Shown here piece after piece: positions 1 through 7,100 of a stretch of DNA of 10,220 nucleotides. Each line of letters opens with the position of its first letter. Positions within the stretch are counted from its first letter, which is position 1. The stretch is from Clostridia bacterium (GTDB lineage Bacteria; Bacillota; Clostridia; Oscillospirales; Butyricicoccaceae). A program made the translations under genes and the position numbers. The notes beneath the pieces are model-generated. The model was given only the letters and a program-made list of their open reading frames with translations, ran no database searches and was not told where the DNA came from. Location of the stretch: positions 1-10,220 of the forward strand of contig CAAFJY010000198.1 of the NCBI GenBank assembly GCA_900763355.1. The letters are read 5' to 3'.

Positions 1-46
1 ACCCAATGAGACGAGGGGCCCCGCCCCGCCGGAGAAAGGAAACGCC

Positions 47-607
47 ATGTCCCCCAAGCTGGCCAAATGGATCCGTATCTTCACTCTCCCCCAGGTGATG
101 GCCCTGATCGCCATCGCCCTTTTGTGGGGAGACTATCCCCCGGGGCACGGGTGGTTTGCCGCCCTGGCGCTGACGGGGCTGCCGCTGCTGTCCTATGCCG
201 TGTGGCGGGCCGTTCCCGCGCTTCATGCCCGGGGGCGGGACACCCAGCGGAAGCTGGCGGTCATCTTCTCGGTGTCGGGCTATGGGCTGGGGCTGGCCCT
301 CTCCCTGGCAGAAGGGGGACGGGGGACCGAGCTGTTCGTCTATCTGGCCTATGCCCTCACCGGGGCGCTGGTGGCGGTATCGCCCAGGCTCTTCGGCTCC
401 CGGGCCAGCGGACACGCCGCCGGGACGGCGGGACCGGTGATGATCCTGGTCCTGCGGAAAAGCCCCTGGTTCCTCCTGGGACTGGGGCTGCTGCTTCCGG
501 TGTTTTCCAGCTCCCGGGCGCTGGGGCGGCACACCAGCCGGGAGCTCTGGCTGGGGACAGCCCACGCCATCGTTTCCGCCCTGATCCTGGCTCTGCTCTT
601 CCGCTGA
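47..607 (+). CDS. PAP2-like integral membrane phosphatase (186 aa)
   Basis: This is a small, very hydrophobic protein with roughly five membrane segments (about residues 12-27, 36-54, 70-88, 96-112, 139-155 and a C-terminal one at 168-185, the exact number being uncertain). It carries S-G-H-A-A-G at 121-126 and S-R-A-L-G-R-H at 156-162 followed by E166 and L-G. These match the second and third motifs of the PAP2 (type 2 phosphatidic acid phosphatase) family, in the short variant where SGHAxGxAGP is followed by SRxxLxRHT. H123, R157 and H162 would be the catalytic or phosphate-contacting residues. The canonical first motif (KxxxxxxRP) is not obvious; the RDTQRK segment at 64-69 may stand in its place. 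The expected role is dephosphorylation of a lipid or lipid-linked phosphate at the membrane, but the substrate cannot be told. The ATG is preceded by a GGAGAAAGGA site seven bases upstream. A TGA at 7-9 may end an upstream gene. The hydrolase gene follows after 31 bases, so the two are probably co-transcribed. Confidence 0.72.
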   Translation: MSPKLAKWIRIFTLPQVMALIAIALLWGDYPPGHGWFAALALTGLPLLSYAVWRAVPALHARGRDTQRKLAVIFSVSGYGLGLALSLAEGGRGTELFVYLAYALTGALVAVSPRLFGSRASGHAAGTAGPVMILVLRKSPWFLLGLGLLLPVFSSSRALGRHTSRELWLGTAHAIVSALILALLFR

Positions 608-624
608 GGGGCACCACCATACAA

Positions 625-632
625 AAAGGAGG
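625..632 (+). promoter_or_regulatory. Strong ribosome binding site for the alpha/beta hydrolase
   Basis: AAAGGAGG lies six bases upstream of the ATG at 639. It is a near-perfect Shine-Dalgarno sequence and fixes the start codon of the hydrolase. Confidence 0.85.
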
Positions 633-638
633 CTCGCT

Positions 639-1637
639 ATGAACAAGACCACCAAAAAGATCGCCGCCGGGGCATCCCTGGCGGCTCTGAGCGCGGCGGT
701 GGCCGCCGCTTCGTCCTATGTGACCACCCGTTTTCTCGTGAAGATCGCCCTGGACCGCCGTCCGCCCAAGGTGGTGCAGATGGCCAGCACCCGGATCTCT
801 GGGGGAAAGGGCATCAGCGACGTCTTCCTCCAGCAGATCGAGGGGGCCGACCGGCTCCTTCGCCAGGTGGAGATGGAGACCGTCACCATCACCGCCGCCG
901 ACGGCACCGAGCTCACCGGCCACTGGCGGCCCCATCCCCAGGCAAAGCGGGTCATCATCGCCATGCACGGCTGGCGCTCTACCTGGAGCCGGGATTTCGG
1001 CATGATCGCCCCCTTCTGGGAGGAAAACGGGTGCAGCGTCCTCTTTGCCGAGCAGCGGGGGCAGAACAACAGCGGCGGGGAATACATGGGCTTTGGCCTG
1101 ACGGAGCGCTATGACGTTCTGGACTGGATCGCCTGGGTCACCCAGCGCTGCGGCAGCGAGCTTCCCATCTATCTGGGAGGCGTGTCCATGGGGGCCACCA
1201 CCGTCCTCATGGCGGCGGGGCTGGAGCTCCCCGGTAATGTCCACGGGATCATGGCCGACTGCGGCTTCACCTCGCCGGAGGCCATCTGGCGGCATGTGGC
1301 ATCCGACAATCTCCATCTTCCCCTGGGCTACTGGCAGTCGGTGGCCGACAGCATCTGCAAAAAGCGTCTCCAGCTGGACAGCATGAAGTATTCCACCCTG
1401 GACGCGCTCAAGACCAGCAAGATCCCCGTCATCCTGGCCCACGGGACCGACGATCATTTCGTCCCGGTGGAGATGAGCTACCAGAACTATGCCGCCTGCG
1501 CCGGGCCAAAGCGGCTGCTGGTGGTCCCCGGCGCCGACCACGGCATGAGCTATTTTATCGACCGGGGCAACTACGAGCGGGCCGTCCGGGATTTCTGGCG
1601 GGAGTTCGACCACCCCGCGGGTGATTCCAAGGAATAA
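639..1637 (+). CDS. Membrane-anchored alpha/beta hydrolase (332 aa)
   Basis: This is a serine hydrolase of the alpha/beta fold, similar in layout to the B. subtilis YqkD-type and other clostridial 'alpha/beta hydrolase' proteins. A Lys-rich start and a hydrophobic stretch at about residues 8-27 form an uncleaved signal anchor, placing the catalytic domain outside the membrane. The oxyanion-hole HGW motif lies at about 109-111. The nucleophile elbow G-V-S-M-G holds Ser183. The acid is Asp272 in HGTDDHFVP, and the base is His301 in GADHGM. The triad is therefore complete and in the usual order and spacing. The substrate (ester, lipid or peptide) cannot be inferred. The start is fixed by a near-perfect AAAGGAGG at 625-632, six bases before the ATG. 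The gene lies 31 bases after the PAP2-like gene, which hints at related envelope or lipid work, and ends just before a hairpin terminator. Confidence 0.9.
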   Translation: MNKTTKKIAAGASLAALSAAVAAASSYVTTRFLVKIALDRRPPKVVQMASTRISGGKGISDVFLQQIEGADRLLRQVEMETVTITAADGTELTGHWRPHPQAKRVIIAMHGWRSTWSRDFGMIAPFWEENGCSVLFAEQRGQNNSGGEYMGFGLTERYDVLDWIAWVTQRCGSELPIYLGGVSMGATTVLMAAGLELPGNVHGIMADCGFTSPEAIWRHVASDNLHLPLGYWQSVADSICKKRLQLDSMKYSTLDALKTSKIPVILAHGTDDHFVPVEMSYQNYAACAGPKRLLVVPGADHGMSYFIDRGNYERAVRDFWREFDHPAGDSKE

Positions 1638-1647
1638 GAATAAAAAT

Positions 1648-1672
1648 CGCCCCGCAGCAGCGCTGCGGGGCG
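1648..1672. terminator. Bidirectional intrinsic terminator between convergent genes
   Basis: A perfect 10-bp GC-rich inverted repeat (CGCCCCGCAG at 1648-1657 and CTGCGGGGCG at 1663-1672) encloses a 5-base loop. TAAAAAT lies on the left and GTGTTTCGTTTT on the right, so each strand sees a T-rich tail after the stem. It sits between the hydrolase stop (1637) and the end of the convergent zinc-ribbon gene (1683), so it can end transcription from both sides. Confidence 0.88.
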
Positions 1673-1682
1673 GTGTTTCGTT

Positions 1683-2069
1683 TTACGGCAGCTTTTTTCC
1701 GCATTTTGGGCAGAAGGCATAGCCTTCGTCCACCGTGGCGCCGCAATAGGGGCAGAAGCGGCTCTCGCCGCCGGCGGGAGCGGCAGGGGAGGGGGCGTCG
1801 CCGGGCTTCCCGAACTTTTCGTTGAGGGGGTCGGGCTCTTCGTTTTCGTCCACGATGTCCATGAGGGAATAGCGCTCCTCTCCCGTGGCGTTTTTGGTGT
1901 GATAGATCAGGTTGACCACGCCCATGGCGATGAACAAAATGCCGAAAATGGCCATGATGGGGGACATACTGGCGGCCGCGCAGGTCCACACCAGGCCGAA
2001 GAGGATGCTGATGGCGCTGCCCGCCGCGTTCATGGCCGAGGGGCCCCGGCCGGGCTTGACACTTTTCAT
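1683..2069 (-). CDS. Small membrane protein with C-terminal zinc ribbon (128 aa)
   Basis: Two hydrophobic segments (about residues 17-33 and 38-55) are followed by an acidic, Pro/Ala-rich linker and a C-terminal four-cysteine module: C-P-Y-C-G at 106-110 and C-P-K-C-G at 120-124. This is the zinc-ribbon type found at the ends of many Firmicute membrane proteins of unknown role. The linker and ribbon are most likely cytoplasmic, as zinc ribbons of this type usually are. The start is set by AAGGAGGG seven bases before the ATG. The gene has its own promoter and is separated from the fibre cluster by a strong terminator, so it is probably monocistronic and unrelated in function. The specific function is not recognised. 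Conserved cysteines, promoter and RBS make it a confident real gene. Confidence 0.88.
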   Translation of the reverse strand: MKSVKPGRGPSAMNAAGSAISILFGLVWTCAAASMSPIMAIFGILFIAMGVVNLIYHTKNATGEERYSLMDIVDENEEPDPLNEKFGKPGDAPSPAAPAGGESRFCPYCGATVDEGYAFCPKCGKKLP

Positions 2070-2076
2070 AAAAACG

Positions 2077-2084
2077 CCCTCCTT
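2077..2084 (-). promoter_or_regulatory. Ribosome binding site of the zinc-ribbon gene
   Basis: On the minus strand this reads AAGGAGGG, seven bases before the ATG at 2069. It is a strong match that fixes the start. Confidence 0.82.
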
Positions 2085-2101
2085 GATTGGAAATTAAGAA
2101 A

Positions 2102-2130
2102 AGTATACCATATCCCGCGAAAAATGTAAA
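2102..2130 (-). promoter_or_regulatory. Sigma-A type promoter driving the zinc-ribbon gene
   Basis: On the minus strand, TTTACA (2125-2130) is followed by a 17-base spacer and TATACT (2102-2107), both near consensus. A TGG directly before the -10 box gives an extended -10 (TGn). Transcription would begin near 2094-2096, about 25 bases upstream of the start codon. The -35 box falls inside the T-rich tail of the terminator at 2136-2174. Confidence 0.85.
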
Positions 2131-2135
2131 GAAAC

Positions 2136-2174
2136 GGACGGCGGCCCCGGGGAAGCATCCCGGGGCCGCCGTCC
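2136..2174 (-). terminator. Strong intrinsic terminator closing the fibre gene cluster
   Basis: A perfect 16-bp GC-rich inverted repeat (2136-2151 and 2159-2174) has a 7-base loop. On the minus strand it is followed by GTTTCTTTACATTTT, a U-rich tail. It lies 34 bases after the stop of the SLH protein gene and marks the 3' end of the minus-strand cluster. Confidence 0.9.
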
Positions 2175-2208
2175 TTGTATGAAAACGAAGCAGTGGGTGA
2201 GAGAAAGC

Positions 2209-3558
2209 TTACCGGAACTGGGCGTTGTCCCGGGAAGAGACCACCTCGCCGGGGCAGCCGCCCCCGTGGCTGTCGGACCAGACCCGCTCCAGCGCCGCCC
2301 AGTCCCGCACGGGACGGAGCGCGGTCCAGACCTCATAGGGCTGGCTCTCCGCGTCCCGGGACATGGAAAAGGCGTGGGAATTGGTGGCCTCCTGCACGTC
2401 GGCATAGTACCAGGCGGCGGTGTCCAGATTGTCGGGCCAGGTGATCATATCCGGCAGGAGATGCTCCCGGTGGGGGTAGCGCTCCAGCACCCGGTTGACG
2501 ATGACCATGGCCTCGGCCCGGGTGATGGGCTGGTCGGGGCGGAAGGTCCCGTCGGGATAGCCCCGGATGAGATCCCGGGCATAGGCCAGGTTGATCTCGT
2601 GATTGGCCCAGTGGCCGGCGATGTCGGTGAAATGATCGGTCCCGTCGGTCTCCCCGCCAAAGAAGCGCACGGCCATGGCGGCGAACTCACCCCGGGTGAT
2701 GCTGTCCTGGGGCGCGAAGAGATTCCCCGGCTTGCCCTTGACGATCCCCGCCCGGGTGAGGGTGGAGACGGCGTTGTTGTACCAGATGTCCGGACGGACA
2801 TCGTGATAGGGGTTGGTCTGGGACCAGTATTCCTCCCGGGATTCCTCGGTGAGCATCCGGAAGAAGATGGTGGCTACCTCGGCCCGGGTGATGTCGGCCT
2901 CTGGGTGGACCAGGCCGTCACTCTTGCCGATGATATAGGCATAGTGGTCGCCCTTGTCCAGCGCCGGGGGATTGGGGCCCACGGGGGTGAGGGGCTGAGG
3001 CGGGAAATATTCCGCGGTGAAGATCCAGGCGATCTCCCCCCGCAGACCCTGCCACTCGTTCCCCAGCTCGATCCCCAGAGCCAGGGAGACGGTGAGGTCC
3101 AGCCCCTGGCTCCCGGAGAGCTTGCCCAGGAGGACGCCCTGACCGAGAGACTGGGTATCCAGCAGCTTTTCGCCGCAGGAGACCGTCAGCCCCGCCGCAA
3201 GCTTGTCATAATCCTGCGCCTGGTCGAGGGTGATGTCCTCGTTTTTCAGGGCGGTCTTGAGGTAGAGGTTCACCGTCCCGCCGGAGGGGACGTTTTTTAC
3301 CTGGACGCGGATGCTCTGCTTCCGGCTGTCCCCGGGCATGAGCTCCCGGAGGTCGGTGAACAGATTGGGGTAGAGGTGGTCGGAATCGGTCTCCGGATCG
3401 TGCTCCGGGGCGATGTTGTCAAAGACAAAGGTCTTTTGCCCGTGGTCATAGGTGACGGTGGGCACGTTGGGCTGGGCGAAGAGCTGAATGGACAGCGCCC
3501 CCGCTGCCAGCACCCCCGCAAGGCAGAGGGCCAAAAGGCCCCGGTGTTTTTTCAGCAT
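2209..3558 (-). CDS. SLH-domain cell-wall anchor protein with N-terminal TasA/pilin-like domain (449 aa)
   Basis: This is a secreted protein that probably binds the cell wall non-covalently. The N-terminus is a signal peptide (basic start, hydrophobic core about 7-24, likely cut after L-F-A at 26-28). Residues about 32-185 form a beta-rich domain of the type common beside SipW genes in Clostridia: L-F-T-D-L near 66-70, M-P-G-D at 74-77, a V-K-N strand, L-G-K-L, and W-I-F-T-A-E near 178-183. A Pro-rich hinge (186-200) leads to three S-layer homology repeats (about 203-240, 250-302, 309-362). Their conserved motifs are ITRAE (223-227), ITRGE (287-291) and ITRAE (346-350), the last preceded by G-Y-P-D-G-T-F-R-P. 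An 85-residue tail with W-Y-Y-A-D-V-Q-E-A-T-N-S-H follows, as in other Oscillospiraceae SLH proteins. SLH triplets are known to bind pyruvylated secondary wall polymer. An AAGGAGG lies nine bases before the ATG, and the previous gene's stop is only 16 bases upstream. I infer that it is the wall anchor of the fibre. Confidence 0.88.
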   Translation of the reverse strand: MLKKHRGLLALCLAGVLAAGALSIQLFAQPNVPTVTYDHGQKTFVFDNIAPEHDPETDSDHLYPNLFTDLRELMPGDSRKQSIRVQVKNVPSGGTVNLYLKTALKNEDITLDQAQDYDKLAAGLTVSCGEKLLDTQSLGQGVLLGKLSGSQGLDLTVSLALGIELGNEWQGLRGEIAWIFTAEYFPPQPLTPVGPNPPALDKGDHYAYIIGKSDGLVHPEADITRAEVATIFFRMLTEESREEYWSQTNPYHDVRPDIWYNNAVSTLTRAGIVKGKPGNLFAPQDSITRGEFAAMAVRFFGGETDGTDHFTDIAGHWANHEINLAYARDLIRGYPDGTFRPDQPITRAEAMVIVNRVLERYPHREHLLPDMITWPDNLDTAAWYYADVQEATNSHAFSMSRDAESQPYEVWTALRPVRDWAALERVWSDSHGGGCPGEVVSSRDNAQFR

Positions 3559-3574
3559 GGTGTGGGACCTCCTT

Positions 3575-4141
3575 TCAGTTCAGCTGCGCGGCGATGGCTT
3601 CGCCCCACGCGGCGGTAACCGCATCCTTGGGCGTGGCCTGGACGGCCTGGGCCAGGACCTGGAGATCCATGGTGCAGCCCGCGGGCGCGGCTCCGTCCTT
3701 AACGACGGCACTGGAGAAGAGAACGGGGGTTTCAGAACCTGCGGGGACCGGCAGTGTGTAATAGTAATAGCTGCCGTTCTTCTTCCAGCCGCTTTGGGGC
3801 AGCTGCGTGGTGAAAGTCAGATCGTCCAAGCTGGCGCTCTGCGCCATCGGTTCGCCCGCGGCGTTGACCCAGGTGGGGACCAGAGAAACGCGGATATAGA
3901 CCGCGGTCTCGCTGTTGTTCTGTACCTTGACGTTTTGTTTGGTTTTGCCGTCAAACTTCTCCTTGACTTCGATTTCCATCTGCGCGGGGGAGAAGGTATT
4001 GACGGTTTCCTCTGTGCTGGCGGCCAGCCAGGCCAGCGTCCCGCCGGCGGAGAAGATCAGCGTCAGCGCCAGAGCCGCCGCCAGGACGAGGCCCCGGCGG
4101 GGGGCGGAAGCGCGGGTGTGTTTCCCTGAATATCGCTTCAT
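3575..4141 (-). CDS. TasA/camelysin-like SipW-dependent secreted subunit (188 aa), fourth copy
   Basis: A basic N-terminus (K/R-rich to residue 16) and hydrophobic core (about 17-31) run into G-G-T-L-A-W-L at 33-39 and V-N-T-F-S at 47-51. This is the conserved junction recognised by SipW-type signal peptidases in the TasA/CalY family. The rest is a beta-rich globular domain with a V-K-V-Q-N-N-S strand near 71-77 and V-Y-I-R-V-S near 81-86, where the family places its conserved N-x-G/S...R-V-x strand. There is no transmembrane segment or sorting motif at the C-terminus, so it is expected to be released or polymerised outside the cell. The start lies three bases after the VWA gene's stop, with a G-rich SD inside the VWA coding end, implying translational coupling. 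Its place between the VWA protein and the SLH anchor suggests a minor or adaptor subunit rather than the bulk fibre protein (inference). Confidence 0.85.
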   Translation of the reverse strand: MKRYSGKHTRASAPRRGLVLAAALALTLIFSAGGTLAWLAASTEETVNTFSPAQMEIEVKEKFDGKTKQNVKVQNNSETAVYIRVSLVPTWVNAAGEPMAQSASLDDLTFTTQLPQSGWKKNGSYYYYTLPVPAGSETPVLFSSAVVKDGAAPAGCTMDLQVLAQAVQATPKDAVTAAWGEAIAAQLN

Positions 4142-4144
4142 GGA

Positions 4145-7100
4145 TCACGCCCCCTTTCCTTTAAAGAGATTGGACACGAAGCTCGCCGCGTCGAACCAGA
4201 AGCTGTTTTCCAGCGTGTTGGTGAAGGACACCCGGGCCGGGTCGATGGTGGGCGCGGTTTTGCTGATGGCGTCATGCGTACCGGGCGTCACAGAACCCGT
4301 GGAGGCCGAACGATAGCGCCAGGACCAGTCCATATCCTCGCTGAGCGCATACGTTTTTCCGCAGACCAGGCCGTGAACGGTGGTGCTGCTCTTTCCGGTC
4401 TCGGGAGAAAGGGTGAACTGCGTGGCCATAGCCTGGCCATTCTCGGTGGAAAGGTTGAAAATCGCGCTCTGCTTGTAGCAGTCCGCACCGGTCCAAGATT
4501 TGGACACCTTCAGGTCAAACCGGTTGATGTGGATGGTGAAATGCTCCCCTGCGTTGGACTTTTCGGGATATGTCACCGCCCAGGCGAGGTTATTGTCGGT
4601 GTAGCCGCCAACCTTGTAGGTGAGAGCGGTGATTTTGCCCTCAACGTCGTCCTCCGTGGTGGTGTACATTCCGTTGCCGACCAGATCAAAGGTGTAGGTC
4701 AGGTCGGAAATGACGGGAGCATTCCCGCTGGGGCGCTGTGCATTTTCATCTTTACAGGCCCAATCGGCAGTGAAGTTCTCTGCAACGCACCAGGTTTTCA
4801 GGTCGATGCTTTGGCCATAATCCGCCCAAACATCGTTGGCCGCCACCGAAACGGTGGGGCGGAAGACGTGGACGGTGGGGGTGGCTTCGGCGGTAGACGT
4901 GTTGGCTTCGTCACCCTTCGCGGTCAGCGTGGCGGTCACGGGAACCTTCGTACAGTCGGTCCATTCGCCGGTATAGGGCGCACCCGCTGCCACGGTGAGA
5001 GTCACAAAATCAAAGCGCCAATCCTCCGCCTGTTCCGCCGCGGTCAGGGGGAGTTCTGTTCCGTTTTTCAGCGTCACCACAGCGCCCTTCAGAAGCTCCG
5101 CTTCCGTCAGCGTCTGGGAGAGATAAATGCTCTTGTCCGGGACGGTGAGGTCGATCTTCGCCAGGGGGACGTCCTGCGTGCCGGGGTTGGGGAGGTTTTC
5201 TACCAGCTCACCCTTGGCGAACACGCCGGATTGGGTGACATTGTTGGTGGGGACGCCGTTCCCGCCCATAAAGCCCTGGATGGGCCGGATGGTGAAGGTG
5301 AGGACCAGCTTTTTCCCGGATTTCCCATCCGCGCTCACGAAGTTCTCCGTATAGTCAAAGCCTTTGACAGAAACGGAGGAGGTGCCGTCGGTTTTGCTGG
5401 TGCCATACTCAACTATCAGCTGTTTGCTGAGATCTGCATCCTCCTGGCCGGTGGCAACATCCATCACTTTGGCGTCAATGCTCACCTTGCCTTCCGGGCC
5501 TTCCGGGACTTCAAAATACGGCATCACCACGTCGATGAGGACGGAATTCTTGTCCAGCGTCACCGAAGGCGCCGGGTTGGCGGACTGGATGTTCTCAAAG
5601 ATGGTCTTAAATCTTTCCTCGATGGTCTCGGTGTCGCCGGTGAGGAAGTGACCGCCCGGCATATTCCGCGTCGCCCAGTCGGGGTAGGTGCCATCCCATT
5701 GAATTTTGTCACTGCTGCGCTGCTCTTTGACCCACTCAGTTGTATAATCACTCCAGAAGTGTTGCTGCGAGGTAGTATAAACATAATACGTTGCCTTTTG
5801 GGAAGAGTTCTCGACTAGAAATGCTTTCTTTTCCCATGGTTGATACAGCTTGTTTTTTGTGACATGGGTGCTGTCGGACCGGTCAGAGCAGATGCGGTAC
5901 ATGGCCTCGTTGATGCGGGCGGCGGTGTTGCCGTAGCCCGCCATGTTGTTGCCATCTTCGATGACTTGATATTGGGGATAGGGGGATTGGTTGTTGGTAA
6001 TCGAGTATTCCCACGGAACAAAAGGCTTGCCGTCCTTTTTCTGAACGGGCATGTTCAGACCGACACAATAAACCTCCGCGCCGCAGCCTTCGTTCCAATC
6101 CACCGCATGGTCAGTGCCAAGATTACCAACAGTGGTATATTTGCTGACTGGGCCGGATTCATAAAAGGCTTGTGTCCAGTCAACTTGCGGGGTTGTATTC
6201 GCCGCTGTTTTGAGGACGGTGGACACGTTCAGGGTGATCTGGGCAGATTTCACAGTGTTGGGAGAAGTGAGCGTCCCGTTTCCGAACACCCCCGCGCTCA
6301 GGAGGAGCACATACCGGGGAGCTTCCTTATCGTAGCTCTGGAAAATTTGCGCCGCCCGGGCGAGACCATATTGGCAATAGGCATCGCCATCGGGGCCGGT
6401 CAGGGCGTTCACCGCAGCTATGAGCTCCGTTTCACCGTCGTCGGTGGTCACATTGACCAGTGCTTTTTCGTCGGCGTTCCTGTCGCCGGAGATGACCGTA
6501 CCAGAATTGTTCTGATAGGTCACCAGGGCGATGCGCCGCTCGCCCTTTTCCGAGCTGGCCATCTCAATAAATTGGTTGGCGGCGGTCTTCATGGCTTCCA
6601 GATAGCCAGCCTCCGCCATCTCTCTGGACATATCCAGCACCAGGATGATATCCACCGGGGCCGCGGTCTGCGTGGTGATGGTCCGACCGGTGACATAGGA
6701 TTCGATCTCCACGGTATAGGTTCCGTTGCCGTTGGCCTCAACTTTTTTATCGGTGAAAACGCCGGGGGTTTCTTTCAACGCTGGGGTTTCTCCGTCCGTG
6801 CCCTTGCTTTCGGCGAATCGGGGGCGCTGGAAGGTGGAAAAGGCCAAAAAGCGCTGATTGTCGGTTAAAACGCCGGGCTGCTCCGCGCTCAGCGTCCGCA
6901 CGGCCTGGGCCGGGGACTGCTCCAGCACCGTTTCCAGGGCAACAGTGGGCTCCGCCGGGCGGGCCGGGGCAGGGGGGACGGGCGCATCTTCGGCAGAGCC
7001 AGGCCCTTCCGCGGGCTCGGCGGGAACATAGAGGGGACAGAAATCCGCGTGTACGTCACCCTCCGCGCCGCAGTAGAGACAGCGCTCGGCCGGGGCATTT

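Noticed and set aside
1..46. The tail of an upstream gene ending at TGA 7-9
   Set aside because: Only two codons would be visible, too few to support a feature.
357..1613. A 418-codon open frame on the minus strand opposite the PAP2-like and hydrolase genes
   Set aside because: It spans two genes with intact motifs on the + strand, and its His/Gly/Pro-rich product has no recognisable feature.
2179..3618. A 479-codon open frame on the + strand opposite the SLH protein gene
   Set aside because: It is a GC-driven shadow. It has Gly/Val/Asp-rich low-complexity sequence with no domain, while the minus strand encodes clear SLH repeats with a strong ribosome site.
4274..5818. A 514-codon open frame on the + strand opposite the VWA gene, with another at 5840-6868
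   Set aside because: Both lack recognisable motifs and mirror the codon pattern of the minus-strand VWA gene, which has a signal peptide and domains.
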